Positions 1 to 8,687 are shown, counted from the first letter of the stretch. The stretch is DNA of 15,706 nt from JAFAXD01 sp035472475 (GCA_035472475.1 DATIPA010000110.1:1-15706); one strand, 5' to 3'. Notes: a model not told the origin generated them from the letters alone. Numbers and translations are program-made.

Positions 1-1
1 G

Positions 2-1210
2 TCCGGCGGTGCCCTGCCGCGCGCCGCTCCCGAAGATGTCGGACTCAGTCCGACCCGGCTGGCGCGCATTGCTGCCATGCTCTACGGCGACGTAGCGCGC
101 GGCCAGCTACCGGGCGCCGTCGTTGCGATTGTGCGCCGAGGCAAGCTGGTCGCGCACGATGCCTACGGCTATCGCGACAAGGGAGCCGGGGTGCCGATGA
201 CCACCGACTGCATTTTCAACATCGCGTCGATGACCAAACCGATGACTGCGGTCGCGGCCCTAATGCTCGTCGAGGAAGGCAGGCTGCAGCTTGACGAACC
301 GCTTTGGAAATATTTCCCGAAGATTGGCGCCAACGGGGTCGCGATCGTTGACGAGACCGGGGCCGTCGTCAGGACAGAACACCCGACGCGCGGCATCGTC
401 ATGCTCGATCTAATGCGTCATACGTGCGGACTGCCTTACGGCAGTAGCGGGGCCACCGTGGTGCACAGGCGATATCCGCACGGCAGCAGTGCGGCGGCGG
501 CTGCGATGAACGGATCGGAGTTTCTTGATCGCCTGGGTTCCGCGCCATTGCTGCACCATCCGGGCACGGTGTGGGACTACGGGTTCGGCCTCGATGTGCT
601 CGGGCTCGTCGTCGAGAAGGTGACGGGACAAACGCTTGGTCAGTTTCTCGATGCACGTGTGTTCGGCCCGCTAGGCATGCGCGACACCGCCTTCCACGTT
701 CCGCCTGGCAAAGTCGCCCGCTACGCCAGGGCATTACCCCATGATCCTTTGACCGGCGAAGCGCAATCTCTGCCGGATCTAACAAAGCCGGCGCAGTTCG
801 ATTGCGGCGGTGGTGGCGCGGTGTCGACCGCCGAGGACTACATGCGCTTCGCCCTCATGTTGCTGTACAAGGGCGAACACGCGGGGACGCGTATCCTGGG
901 TCGCAAGACCGTCGAATACATGCTGTCGAACCAGCTCGGGCCGGAGGTGACAAACCAGATCGCGAAAACCGACCCGACCCGCGCCGGCTACGGATTCGGC
1001 TTGGGGCTCGCAGTCCGCACTATGCCGGGAAGTTCGCCTCTGCTCGGCTCGGTCGGTGAGTTCAACTGGCCTGGGATGAGCGGCACCAATTGGTGGGCCG
1101 ACCCGCAAGAAGACCTCGCGGTCGCATTCATGTCGCATGCCCCGGGCCCGATCCGATGGCACTATCGGCGGCTGATCAATGTGCTCGTCTATCAGGCGAT
1201 CATCGATTAG
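2..1210 (+). CDS. Serine hydrolase of the beta-lactamase (class C / EstB-like) family, 5'-partial
   Basis: Probable serine esterase, amidase or transpeptidase-like hydrolase of the Beta-lactamase Pfam family. Counting from the first in-window Met (position 77), the nucleophile motif S-M-T-K is at residues 51-54 and the second-motif tyrosine at Tyr168 (W-D-Y-G-F, followed by D-V-L-G). A C-terminal G-M-S-G-T-N-W-W-A-D-P stretch matches the third active-site element of EstB-type proteins. The frame stays open without a stop back to base 2, and the 25 codons before Met77 (including P-E-D-V-G-L-S, then A-R-I-A-A-M) look like the normal N-terminus of this family. So Met77 is internal and the true start lies upstream of the window; any signal peptide is out of view. 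True beta-lactamase activity is unlikely for this branch; the substrate is unknown. A GMC oxidoreductase follows 72 nt downstream on the same strand. Confidence 0.9.
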   Translation, partial: SGGALPRAAPEDVGLSPTRLARIAAMLYGDVARGQLPGAVVAIVRRGKLVAHDAYGYRDKGAGVPMTTDCIFNIASMTKPMTAVAALMLVEEGRLQLDEPLWKYFPKIGANGVAIVDETGAVVRTEHPTRGIVMLDLMRHTCGLPYGSSGATVVHRRYPHGSSAAAAAMNGSEFLDRLGSAPLLHHPGTVWDYGFGLDVLGLVVEKVTGQTLGQFLDARVFGPLGMRDTAFHVPPGKVARYARALPHDPLTGEAQSLPDLTKPAQFDCGGGGAVSTAEDYMRFALMLLYKGEHAGTRILGRKTVEYMLSNQLGPEVTNQIAKTDPTRAGYGFGLGLAVRTMPGSSPLLGSVGEFNWPGMSGTNWWADPQEDLAVAFMSHAPGPIRWHYRRLINVLVYQAIID

Positions 1211-1217
1211 GCCAAGG

Positions 1218-1246
1218 CCGGTCGCGGACCGGTTCCATTCCGCGAC
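1218..1246 (+). other. Two overlapping, mutually exclusive inverted repeats between hydrolase and oxidoreductase genes
   Basis: CCGGTC (1218-1223) can pair with GACCGG (1227-1232) across a 3-nt loop. Alternatively GTCGCGG (1221-1227) can pair with CCGCGAC (1240-1246) across a 12-nt loop. The two foldings share bases and cannot coexist. Neither is followed by a run of T, so a classic intrinsic terminator is not supported. In GC-rich DNA short stems are common, so function is unproven. Confidence 0.3.
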
Positions 1247-1282
1247 GGATCCTCACGTAGCTCCCATCCCAGAAAAAACGCC

Positions 1283-2902
1283 ATGCCGTCTTACGATTAC
1301 ATCATTGTCGGTGCCGGGTCCGCTGGCTGCGTGCTCGCCAACCGACTGACCGAGGACAAGGACGTCAGGGTTCTGTTGCTCGAAGCCGGACGACGGGACA
1401 CTCACCCTTGGCTGCGCATGCCGATCGCCTTTGTGCAGATGTCCTGGCACCCCCGCTACATCTGGCAGTTCGAGACGGAACCCGAGCCGGGCCTCGCCGG
1501 ACGCACAATCCCGCTCCGCCGCGGCAAGGCGCTCGGCGGCACGTCGGTCATCAACGGCATGATTTTCGCGCGCGGGCACCGGCGTGACTTCGATCTGTGG
1601 CGCCAGCAAGGGATGAAGGGCTGGAGCTACGCCGACGTGCTGCCGTACTTCAAGCGGCTCGAAACGAGCTGGCGCGGAGAGAGCCCCTACCACGGCGGCG
1701 ACGGGCCGATTCAAGTCACGCAAGTTCATCATGAACAGAATCTGTACGAGCCGTTTGAACAGGCCGTGGTCAACTACGGACTGCCCGTGCGCGATGACTA
1801 CAACGGCGAGGACACCGAAGGCATCAGCCGCATCGAGCTGTTCGTCGGCAAGGGCGAGCGCCAGAGCGCTTCACGCGCGTATCTTTATCCGGCGCTTGCG
1901 CGGCCAAATCTGACCGTTGAGACCGGGGCGCTCACGACACGGCTTCTGATCGAGAAAAGACGCGTGATCGGCGTCGAATATGCGCAGCGCGGACGGCTCT
2001 CGAGGGTTCATGCCGAGCGCGAGGTGATCCTGAGCGGCGGAGCCTACAACTCTCCACAGGTGCTGTTGTTGTCTGGGATCGGACCAGCGGACCATCTCAA
2101 ATCGGTGGGCGTCACCCCGGTTCACGACCTGCCCGGCGTCGGCCAGAACCTGTCCGAGCATCCCAACATGCTGCTCATGTACAAGGCGCGACAGAAGAAC
2201 ACTTTCTTGAATCAACTGCGGCTGGACCGCGCGCTTGCGTCGGGGGCTCGCTGGCATTTGTTCAGAACGGGCCCGTTCGCGACCAACGGCAGCGCCGCCG
2301 TCGTATTCTTGCGCAGCCAGAAGCACCTCGAGCGTCCCGACGTGCAAATGGTGTGCTCGTCGGTCGCGAACGACGCCAGTCTGTGGTTCCCGGGCTTGAC
2401 CGCCTCGCCCGTGCACAGCTTTACGGCGCGCGTTGGGACGCTCTACCCGCACTCACGCGGCTGGTTGAAGCTGCGCTCGGCCGATCCGACCGACCGGCCG
2501 CGCATTTTCTTCAATCTGTTCGGCGAGCGCGCCGATGTCGACGATATGATCCGCGCGCTGCGAATCGCGCGCGAGATCTACAACACGGCACCGCAGAAAG
2601 ACCTGATCGGAGACGAGATGACCCCGGGGGAAGGCGCCAGGACCGACGCCGAGCTGGAGCACGCGATCCGGCAGCTTGGTCACAATCGCCAGCATCCGGT
2701 CGGCACTTGCGCCATGGGAGTTGGGCCGCAGGCCGTCGTTGACGAAGCGTTGCGCGTGCGCGGGCTCGAAGGCCTGCGCGTGATCGATGCCTCGGTGATG
2801 CCCGAAGAGCCCGGAGGCAATACCAATATTCCAACCATCATGATCGCCGAGAAGGCGTCCGATCTGATCCGGGGGCGCGCTCTGCGGCCGGCGCCGGTCT
2901 AA
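1283..2902 (+). CDS. GMC-family FAD-dependent oxidoreductase (choline/alcohol dehydrogenase-like)
   Basis: Oxidises an alcohol, probably to the aldehyde, using FAD; cytoplasmic, as no signal peptide is visible. The FAD-binding Rossmann motif G-A-G-S-A-G spans residues 10-15, with Glu34 (L-L-L-E-A-G) placed to bind ADP-ribose. GMC signature 1 (G-K-A-L-G-G-T-S) begins near residue 81; signature 2 reads S-G-G-A-Y-N-S-P-Q, followed by L-S-G-I-G-P. The catalytic pair is His471 in H-P-V-G-T-C-A-M-G and Asn515 in G-G-N-T-N-I-P-T, 44 residues apart as His466/Asn510 are in choline oxidase. The 539-residue length is normal for the family. ATG 1283 is chosen because the FAD motif follows at the usual distance, although no strong Shine-Dalgarno precedes it. 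Choline itself is not assured: many paralogues act on other alcohols, and no betaine genes are nearby. The gene may be cotranscribed with the hydrolase before it. Confidence 0.93.
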   Translation: MPSYDYIIVGAGSAGCVLANRLTEDKDVRVLLLEAGRRDTHPWLRMPIAFVQMSWHPRYIWQFETEPEPGLAGRTIPLRRGKALGGTSVINGMIFARGHRRDFDLWRQQGMKGWSYADVLPYFKRLETSWRGESPYHGGDGPIQVTQVHHEQNLYEPFEQAVVNYGLPVRDDYNGEDTEGISRIELFVGKGERQSASRAYLYPALARPNLTVETGALTTRLLIEKRRVIGVEYAQRGRLSRVHAEREVILSGGAYNSPQVLLLSGIGPADHLKSVGVTPVHDLPGVGQNLSEHPNMLLMYKARQKNTFLNQLRLDRALASGARWHLFRTGPFATNGSAAVVFLRSQKHLERPDVQMVCSSVANDASLWFPGLTASPVHSFTARVGTLYPHSRGWLKLRSADPTDRPRIFFNLFGERADVDDMIRALRIAREIYNTAPQKDLIGDEMTPGEGARTDAELEHAIRQLGHNRQHPVGTCAMGVGPQAVVDEALRVRGLEGLRVIDASVMPEEPGGNTNIPTIMIAEKASDLIRGRALRPAPV

Positions 2903-3032
2903 ATGCGAAGCAGCAAGAGGCAGGACCGCCGTGCAACTGAGGCCGATTCGCGCATTTACATGGCCGCGCGAGTCTGGTGGATTGCCGCTATTCCGCATGG
3001 AGGGGCGCGTCGATCATGGATGACGGAGTGCG

Positions 3033-6000
3033 ATGAGCGCCTCGTTCCTTAGCAAAGCGCACGCTGTGGTGCGCGGCTTTCCACGTGCAACCATCAAATG
3101 GCCGCGAAGCCTGCTGGCCTGCTTTACCTTATTGTTGTTCACAGCGCCGTCTTTCGCGCTCGACCATGTCTCGTTGCAACTTAAGTGGATGCATCAATTT
3201 CAATTTGCCGGCTATTACGCGGCGCTAGCGCAAGGTTTCTACCGCGACGCCGGCCTCGACGTTGAGATACGTGAGGGCGGCCCAGACATCGACGCCGCCA
3301 AGGTTGTGTCCGAGGGCAAGGCGGATTTTGGCGTCTGCACCTCAAGCGTTCTGATCAACAGGGCTCGCGGCCACAACCTGGTCGTGCTCGGCGTCGTCTT
3401 TCAGCACTCCGCAGCGATCCTGTTGGTGCCGAGCCGCGCCGGTATCACGACGTTGTCGGACCTCGAGGGCCGCCGTTTGATGGACGCTCCCGACAGCGAC
3501 GACCTCGCGGCGATGCTCAAATCCCAAGGCGTCGACTACGCTGCCATGCCGCGGGTGAAGCACAATGGTGATCCTCAGGATTTGCTTAGTGGCAAGGCCG
3601 ACGCGATGGTCGCATACAGCACCAACGAGCCGTTCATCTTGGACCAGCTCAGCGCGCCCTTTGAGACGTTTGCGCCACGGGCATACGGATTTGACTTCTA
3701 CGGCGATAACCTCTGCACCTCGACGCAAGAGCTAGCCTCGCATCCTGCGCGCGTCCGCGCTTTTCTGGCCGCCAGTCTGAAGGGCTGGCGATATGCGCTC
3801 GATCATCAGGAAGAGATCGTCGATCTCATTCGTGATCGCTATTCTAAGCAGAAGAGTCGCGATGCACTCCTGTTCGAAGCCAAGCGGACCGAGGCTCTGA
3901 TCCACCCGCAGCTGATCGAGCTCGGCAGCCAAAACAGGCTGCACTGGCAGCATATCGCCGAGACGTTTCGCGATCTGGGCTTGCTGCACGACAGCATACT
4001 CCCGGACGATGCATTCTACCGGCTGGACGACAGCCATCGGACGGACTGGTTCAACTACGCGTTGGCTGGGCTGCTGGTGCTGGCGCTTGTCGCTATCGGC
4101 GGATTGTTGTGGATCACATTGCGCGGCGGCCGTCTCACCGCGGCGCTGGGAGCGTTGAGGCTGAGCGCCGTGATGTCGGCTGTCTTTGTCTGTCTCAGCA
4201 TTCCAATCCTGATCTTCATTCTGCTGTACAATTATGAGCGGACGTCTGCTGACATCGTTTCAACATTGCGAAACAGCGTCGCAAAAGCCAATCAAGCCAG
4301 CATCGAGAGCACCAATGAGCTGTTGCAACCGGTCGCCGGCGCGCTTCGGATGCTCGCCGGCATGGCCGCGGCGGATCTTGGTTTCTTCCGAACCGCGGCG
4401 AGCGCGCAGCTCCTCTACGACGCGCTCACCTCCGCCGAGCAGATCGACGCGGTCTACGTCAGCTTCGAGGACGGGTATCATCGCGTCGTCACGCGGATCG
4501 ACGATGACCGCCGGCGTTCCGATCCCGAGATCCCGGCGACTGCGAACTGGCACTCGAGCTATATTGACGATTTTTCCGCCGGCAAGGATCGCGCCCGACG
4601 CCGCACCTTCTCCGACACTTGGCCCCATGTCGTCGGTCAATACTCCGTCGCAACCAGCATGGATATCCGCACCTTGCCTGGCTACGCGGCGGCCAAGGCG
4701 TCAGGCGGCTTTGCGGTCACCGACCCATCCATCAATCCCGACACCGGTTATCCGGTGATTTATGTGCGCTATCCGATCATTCGCAATGGCGTATTCATCG
4801 GCGTGGCGTCGGCCAACATCACCCTCGACGTGCTGTCCCGCTTTCTCGCCAATCACCGTGCCAGCGAGCACAGCACAACGCTTGTCGCCGACCCGTCCGA
4901 CGGCAAGATCATTGCAACCCCTGATCGCAACAACGGCGTCCGAACCGTCGACGGCCGGCTCGAAGTGGCGAACCTCGATAATATCGCGAACCCAAATGTT
5001 CGCGAGGCCTACCGGCAACAGGTCAGGACCAACCAGGACCAGTTTTTGCTTCGATCGCCGGTCAATGGCGAGGAGCTGAGTGCATCATTCATCCGGTTTC
5101 CGGGAAGCTTGGGACAACGCTGGGAAGTCGTCACCCTGACCCCGACCGATGATTTCGTCGGCAACCTGAAGACGACTAGTCGGCAGATGGCGGCCGTCAT
5201 CATGGGGCTGACGGCCATCGAATTTGTGCTGATCTACTTTCTGTGCACTCGCCTTGCGCGCCCGATCGAAAGCGTGTCGCAGGACCTTAAATCGGTCGAG
5301 GGGCTGTCGTTCGACAGCACGCCGACGCGCCCATCACAGATCAAGGAAATTGCTCAGCTTCAGTCCGCTGCCGCGCTGCTGCGCAATTCGCTGCAATCGT
5401 TTTCTTCGTTCGTGCCGCTCGACGTGGTGCGCGAGCTTGTGCGCTCCGGAACGCCGCTGACGCTTGGTGTCAAGTCCCGCCAACTGACGGTGTTTTTCTC
5501 CGATCTTGAGAACTTTTCGACCCACGCGGAAGCGATGGCTCCCGATGAGCTGCTCGGTCAGATGTCGGTCTACTTTGAGCAGGTGTCGAGGGCGATTTCG
5601 GAGGAGCACGGCACCGTCGACAAGTTCATCGGCGACGGGGTCATGGCGTTCTGGGGCGCCCCGATGCCGCGTACCGATCACGCGTTGCGGGCGTGCGCCG
5701 GCGCGCTGCGGGCCGCACGGCGGATGGAAGCAGTCAACGCGGCGTGGAAAGCGGAGGGTCGCCGAACCATCCGTATGCGCGTCGGACTGCACACCGGGAA
5801 TGTTCTGGTGGGGAACGTCGGCTCGTCCGAACGATTGAGCTATACGGCGATGGGCGACGGCGTCAACGTTGCCGCTCGGCTCGAAGGGATGAACAAAGAG
5901 TTCGGCACCACGATCTGCATCAGCGATAGCGTATGCGACGCTGCGGGGACCGGCATTCTGGTCAGGCCGTTACGAACCGTTCAGGTCAAGGGCCGCAAGC

Positions 6001-6242
6001 ACAGGTTCATGATCTATCAATTGCTTGGCTTCACCGAGACGGACGATCCGGAACTGGCCGTTCGCGGCGATGACGCCAGGCTCGCCGCAATGACGCGCGA
6101 AGCGTCGACCTGCTTTGAGCGGGGCGATTTAGCCGAGGCGGCGCGCCGCTACCGCAAGCTGTCGGACGTGTTCCCGGACGACCCGGTCGCCAAGTCCTTG
6201 CTGGCGGCGTGTGCCCATGAGGTACAGGCCATCAATGCGTGA
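3033..6242 (+). CDS. Transmembrane class III adenylate/guanylate cyclase with periplasmic NMT1/THI5-like solute-binding and Cache domains
   Basis: Predicted receptor cyclase of 1069 residues. A signal peptide (hydrophobic core about 26-38, likely cleavage after A42) leads into an NMT1/THI5-type substrate-binding domain (about 44-330; L-K-W-M-H-Q-F-Q-F-A-G-Y-Y near its start). Then come TM1 (340-363), a short cytoplasmic loop, TM2 (377-401), a periplasmic double-Cache-like domain (about 402-718), TM3 (719-740), a HAMP-like linker and a class III cyclase domain (about 810-1000). Metal-binding Asp824 (F-S-D-L-E-N-F) and Asp868 (I-G-D-G) are present, as are base-selecting Lys864 and Thr938 (Y-T-A-M-G-D) and transition-state Asn945/Arg949 (N-V-A-A-R). 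All catalytic residues are therefore intact, and the Lys/Thr pair points to ATP and class IIIb. A TPR-like helical tail closes the protein. A GGAG precedes ATG 3033 by 7 nt. The ligand is unknown; NMT1-type domains bind pyrimidines, sulfonates and other small organics. Confidence 0.93.
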   Translation: MSASFLSKAHAVVRGFPRATIKWPRSLLACFTLLLFTAPSFALDHVSLQLKWMHQFQFAGYYAALAQGFYRDAGLDVEIREGGPDIDAAKVVSEGKADFGVCTSSVLINRARGHNLVVLGVVFQHSAAILLVPSRAGITTLSDLEGRRLMDAPDSDDLAAMLKSQGVDYAAMPRVKHNGDPQDLLSGKADAMVAYSTNEPFILDQLSAPFETFAPRAYGFDFYGDNLCTSTQELASHPARVRAFLAASLKGWRYALDHQEEIVDLIRDRYSKQKSRDALLFEAKRTEALIHPQLIELGSQNRLHWQHIAETFRDLGLLHDSILPDDAFYRLDDSHRTDWFNYALAGLLVLALVAIGGLLWITLRGGRLTAALGALRLSAVMSAVFVCLSIPILIFILLYNYERTSADIVSTLRNSVAKANQASIESTNELLQPVAGALRMLAGMAAADLGFFRTAASAQLLYDALTSAEQIDAVYVSFEDGYHRVVTRIDDDRRRSDPEIPATANWHSSYIDDFSAGKDRARRRTFSDTWPHVVGQYSVATSMDIRTLPGYAAAKASGGFAVTDPSINPDTGYPVIYVRYPIIRNGVFIGVASANITLDVLSRFLANHRASEHSTTLVADPSDGKIIATPDRNNGVRTVDGRLEVANLDNIANPNVREAYRQQVRTNQDQFLLRSPVNGEELSASFIRFPGSLGQRWEVVTLTPTDDFVGNLKTTSRQMAAVIMGLTAIEFVLIYFLCTRLARPIESVSQDLKSVEGLSFDSTPTRPSQIKEIAQLQSAAALLRNSLQSFSSFVPLDVVRELVRSGTPLTLGVKSRQLTVFFSDLENFSTHAEAMAPDELLGQMSVYFEQVSRAISEEHGTVDKFIGDGVMAFWGAPMPRTDHALRACAGALRAARRMEAVNAAWKAEGRRTIRMRVGLHTGNVLVGNVGSSERLSYTAMGDGVNVAARLEGMNKEFGTTICISDSVCDAAGTGILVRPLRTVQVKGRKHRFMIYQLLGFTETDDPELAVRGDDARLAAMTREASTCFERGDLAEAARRYRKLSDVFPDDPVAKSLLAACAHEVQAINA

Positions 6243-7920
6243 CCCGGCTGCGGGCTCCCGGCGTCTCGTCCTGCGCAACGGCAAGATCATCACCATCAAC
6301 GCGCGTTTTGAGATTGCGCAGGCGATCGCGCTCAGCGGCGAACGCATCGACGCGGTCGGATCGAACGCGAACATCGCGCCATTGATTGATGCGCATACCC
6401 GCGTGATTGACCTAGATGGGCGCACTGTCATTCCAGGTCTGATCGACGCGCACGCTCACATGGATCGGGAGGGTTTGAAGGAGGCGCTGCCCTCCATGGC
6501 TGGAGTTCGCAGCATCGACGATGTCCTGCAACGCATCGAAACGCTGGTGCATGAGCGTACACCAGGGGAGTGGATCGTTACGATGCCGCTTGGGGAGCCC
6601 CCTGAGTTTGAAGGGATGCCTGAGCTGCTCCGCGAACGGCGCTTTCCGACCAGATCGGATCTCGACCGTGTCGCCCCCGATAACCCGGTCTTCATCAAAC
6701 CGGGCTGGGGGTATTGGCGCGTCACCATGCCGCTTGTCGGAATCGCCAACAGCCGCGCGCTTGCCGCCGCGGGCATAGCCGCCGACACGCAGTCTCCCGC
6801 AACCTCGCTCGTGATCGACCGTGACGCCAACGGCGTGCCGACAGGCATCTTTCGCGATTTCAATGCGATGCCGATCAGCGAGCTCACCCTCATGCGGGTT
6901 GCGCCAAGGTTTGATCTTGCAACACGCGTCCAAGCGCTCGCGCGCTCCATGCAGATCTACAACAGCTTCGGGACCACCAGCGTTTTCGAAGGGCATGGCG
7001 TTGCCGGCGACGTCATCGCTGCCTACCAGCGTGTGCATGACATGGGGCCGAGCGTGCGTGTCACGCTGTTGTTCAGCCCGGCCTGGTGCAACACCACGGA
7101 AGCGGACATCAAGGCGCTGATCAGTGGCTGGGGGCGCTGGCTGGCGGGCCGCGGGCTCGGCGACGACTGGCTGCGTATCCAGGGGATCTTCACTGAGGTT
7201 GATACCTCCGTCGAACATGGGTTGCGCCGAGCCGCTTTTCCGAACACCGGCTGGGCCGGCTTCAACTACGCGGGTCTCCCGCGTGACGCCGTTAAGGTGC
7301 TGCTGACCGAGTGTGCCAGCAACGGCATCCGCGTGGAGGTGATCGGTACCGATTTGTTGGATTTGATTGCCGAGGTTGCGTGCGCAACGCCGATCGACGC
7401 GCAGCGCTGGATATTGGCTCACGTCAGCGCACTCGACCAGCACCAGATCGACGTGGTGCGCGATCTCGGGCTCTGCGTAACCACGCACAGCAACGGTTAT
7501 ATCTACAAACAGGGCGCTGCGCTGCGCGATCGTATCGGCACGGCACGCGAGAACGACGTCGTACCACTGCGCCGGCTCGTCGATAATGGTGTGCCGGTGG
7601 CGCTGGCGACCGATAACGTTCCGGTCTCGCTCTGGCATCCCATCTGGCAGGTGGTGGCGCGCATCGATCGCACGATCAGTGCGCCTGTTGCGCCCGGTCA
7701 AGCTCTCACTCGCGAAGAAGCCTTGCGTTGTGCGACCCTCGGCGGCGCCTATCTGACGTTCGACGAAACGTGCAAGGGCTCGCTTGAGCCAGGCAAGCTC
7801 GCGGACCTCGTGGTGCTGTCGCAGGATCCGCTCACGTGCGATCTCGCAGTCCTGCGCGATACCGTTGCGGAAATGACGATCGTCAACGGCGAGATTGTCT
7901 TCGACCGGGCAAAAAACTGA
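6235..7920 (+). CDS. Amidohydrolase_3-type metal-dependent hydrolase (YtcJ/AepA-like)
   Basis: Probable TIM-barrel metallo-hydrolase acting on a C-N or related bond; substrate unknown. From the Met at 6235, the barrel entry motif G-L-I-D-A-H-A-H gives metal ligands His73 and His75; His396 (I-L-A-H-V-S) fits the strand-6 ligand and Asp460 (A-T-D-N-V-P) the strand-8 catalytic Asp. A composite beta-sandwich wraps both ends (N-terminal G-K-I-I-T-I-N, C-terminal K-L-A-D-L-V-V-L). The strand-4 Lys and strand-5 His expected in YtcJ-like proteins are not evident: Glu321 (F-T-E-V-D) and I-G-T-D occupy those regions, so the metal centre may be atypical. ATG 6235 overlaps the cyclase stop by 8 nt (ATGCGTGA) and has a GAGG about 12 nt upstream. 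In-frame GTG 6211 and ATG 6217 are alternatives that add 8 or 6 residues. The overlap suggests translational coupling to the cyclase. Confidence 0.9.
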   Translation: MRDPAAGSRRLVLRNGKIITINARFEIAQAIALSGERIDAVGSNANIAPLIDAHTRVIDLDGRTVIPGLIDAHAHMDREGLKEALPSMAGVRSIDDVLQRIETLVHERTPGEWIVTMPLGEPPEFEGMPELLRERRFPTRSDLDRVAPDNPVFIKPGWGYWRVTMPLVGIANSRALAAAGIAADTQSPATSLVIDRDANGVPTGIFRDFNAMPISELTLMRVAPRFDLATRVQALARSMQIYNSFGTTSVFEGHGVAGDVIAAYQRVHDMGPSVRVTLLFSPAWCNTTEADIKALISGWGRWLAGRGLGDDWLRIQGIFTEVDTSVEHGLRRAAFPNTGWAGFNYAGLPRDAVKVLLTECASNGIRVEVIGTDLLDLIAEVACATPIDAQRWILAHVSALDQHQIDVVRDLGLCVTTHSNGYIYKQGAALRDRIGTARENDVVPLRRLVDNGVPVALATDNVPVSLWHPIWQVVARIDRTISAPVAPGQALTREEALRCATLGGAYLTFDETCKGSLEPGKLADLVVLSQDPLTCDLAVLRDTVAEMTIVNGEIVFDRAKN

Positions 7921-7925
7921 TGCGG

Positions 7926-8687
7926 CTACGCGCTAAGCCCGCCGTCGGCCGTCAAGGTTGCGCCGGTGGTGAAGCTCGACTGGTCGGAAGCGAGGAACAG
8001 CGCCGCGCGCGCGATCTCGTCAGGGCGGGCGTGGCGATGCAGCGGGATGGCCTCGTTGAGCATCTCGGTTGCGTCGCGTCCTACGAGCCGGCTGATGCCG
8101 CGCTCGATGCCCAGCTGGAATTCGTTGTCGATTGGTCCCGGGTGCAAGGTGTTAACGCGAATATTCCGGCGCGCGGCCCCTTTGGCGACGCTGCGCATCA
8201 ATCCAACTTGTGCGTGCTTGGCCGTCACATAGGCGCAAGCCCCGCCGCCGTCTCCGCGTAAGCCGACGATGCTGGACGTGATGATAATGCTGCCGCCGTC
8301 GTTCATCCGCGGCAGGCCGTATCGGCAGGCCAGGAATGCGCCGCGGACGTGCACTGCGATGACCGAATCAAAAACGTCTTCCGGATAGTCCGGCACCGGG
8401 GCCACGACGCCCGAGGTGCCAGCGTTACTGAAGAGAACGTCGATCTTGCCCCACGTGGCGACGGTTGCGTCGATGTAGGCTTTGGTATCTCCGATTTGGC
8501 TCACGTCGGCTGCGTGCGTTGCCACGTTCGGACTGGCAACCGTGCGCGCCGCGCGGTCGAGATCGCTCTCGCGCAGATCGACGAGCATCACCCGTGCACC
8601 CTCGCGCACGAACGTGTCCGCACTCGCCAGTCCAACGCTGCCGGCTCCCCCGGTGATGACACAGACTTTTCGTTCGAGCAGTCCCAT
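7926..8687 (-). CDS. SDR-family NAD(P)-dependent oxidoreductase
   Basis: Classical short-chain dehydrogenase/reductase of 253 residues, probably interconverting a secondary alcohol and a ketone. The nucleotide-binding motif T-G-G-A-G-S-V-G spans residues 12-19. Asp37 at the end of strand 2 (M-L-V-D) favours NAD(H) over NADP(H). N-A-G is at 88-90, with the catalytic residues Ser138/139, Tyr153 and Lys157 (Y-V-T-A-K). H-P-G-P-I follows, and the C-terminal T-A-D-G-G is typical of the family. A purine-rich AGAGGT lies about 7 nt before the ATG on the minus strand. It is the last gene of the minus-strand run, 36 nt after the solute-binding protein gene, and its stop faces the amidohydrolase stop with 5 nt between. 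No terminator hairpin is visible there. In context it could oxidise a hydroxy intermediate of the pathway encoded beside it. Confidence 0.93.
   Translation of the reverse strand: MGLLERKVCVITGGAGSVGLASADTFVREGARVMLVDLRESDLDRAARTVASPNVATHAADVSQIGDTKAYIDATVATWGKIDVLFSNAGTSGVVAPVPDYPEDVFDSVIAVHVRGAFLACRYGLPRMNDGGSIIITSSIVGLRGDGGGACAYVTAKHAQVGLMRSVAKGAARRNIRVNTLHPGPIDNEFQLGIERGISRLVGRDATEMLNEAIPLHRHARPDEIARAALFLASDQSSFTTGATLTADGGLSA

Noticed and set aside
2903..3052. 49-codon frame starting right after the GMC stop and overlapping the cyclase start
   Set aside because: It has no Shine-Dalgarno, no recognisable motif and a composition like random GC-rich sequence. A leader peptide cannot be excluded but is unsupported. 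The 130-nt gap otherwise shows no clear promoter or terminator.
3033..4030. Reading the NMT1-like domain as a separate thiamine-precursor or nitrate/sulfonate transporter gene
   Set aside because: The frame is continuous into the membrane helices and cyclase domain without a stop, no ABC permease or ATPase genes are adjacent, and no yeast Thi5 CCCFC motif is present.
6412..7701. 429-codon open frame on the minus strand inside the amidohydrolase gene
   Set aside because: It lies antisense to a gene with clear metal-ligand motifs. Its product shows no recognisable domain and has the His/Arg/Asp-rich composition usual for shadow frames in GC-rich DNA.
7918..7928. Possible bidirectional terminator between the convergent amidohydrolase and SDR genes
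   Set aside because: Only 5 nt separate the stops and I see no convincing stem with a T tract on either strand.
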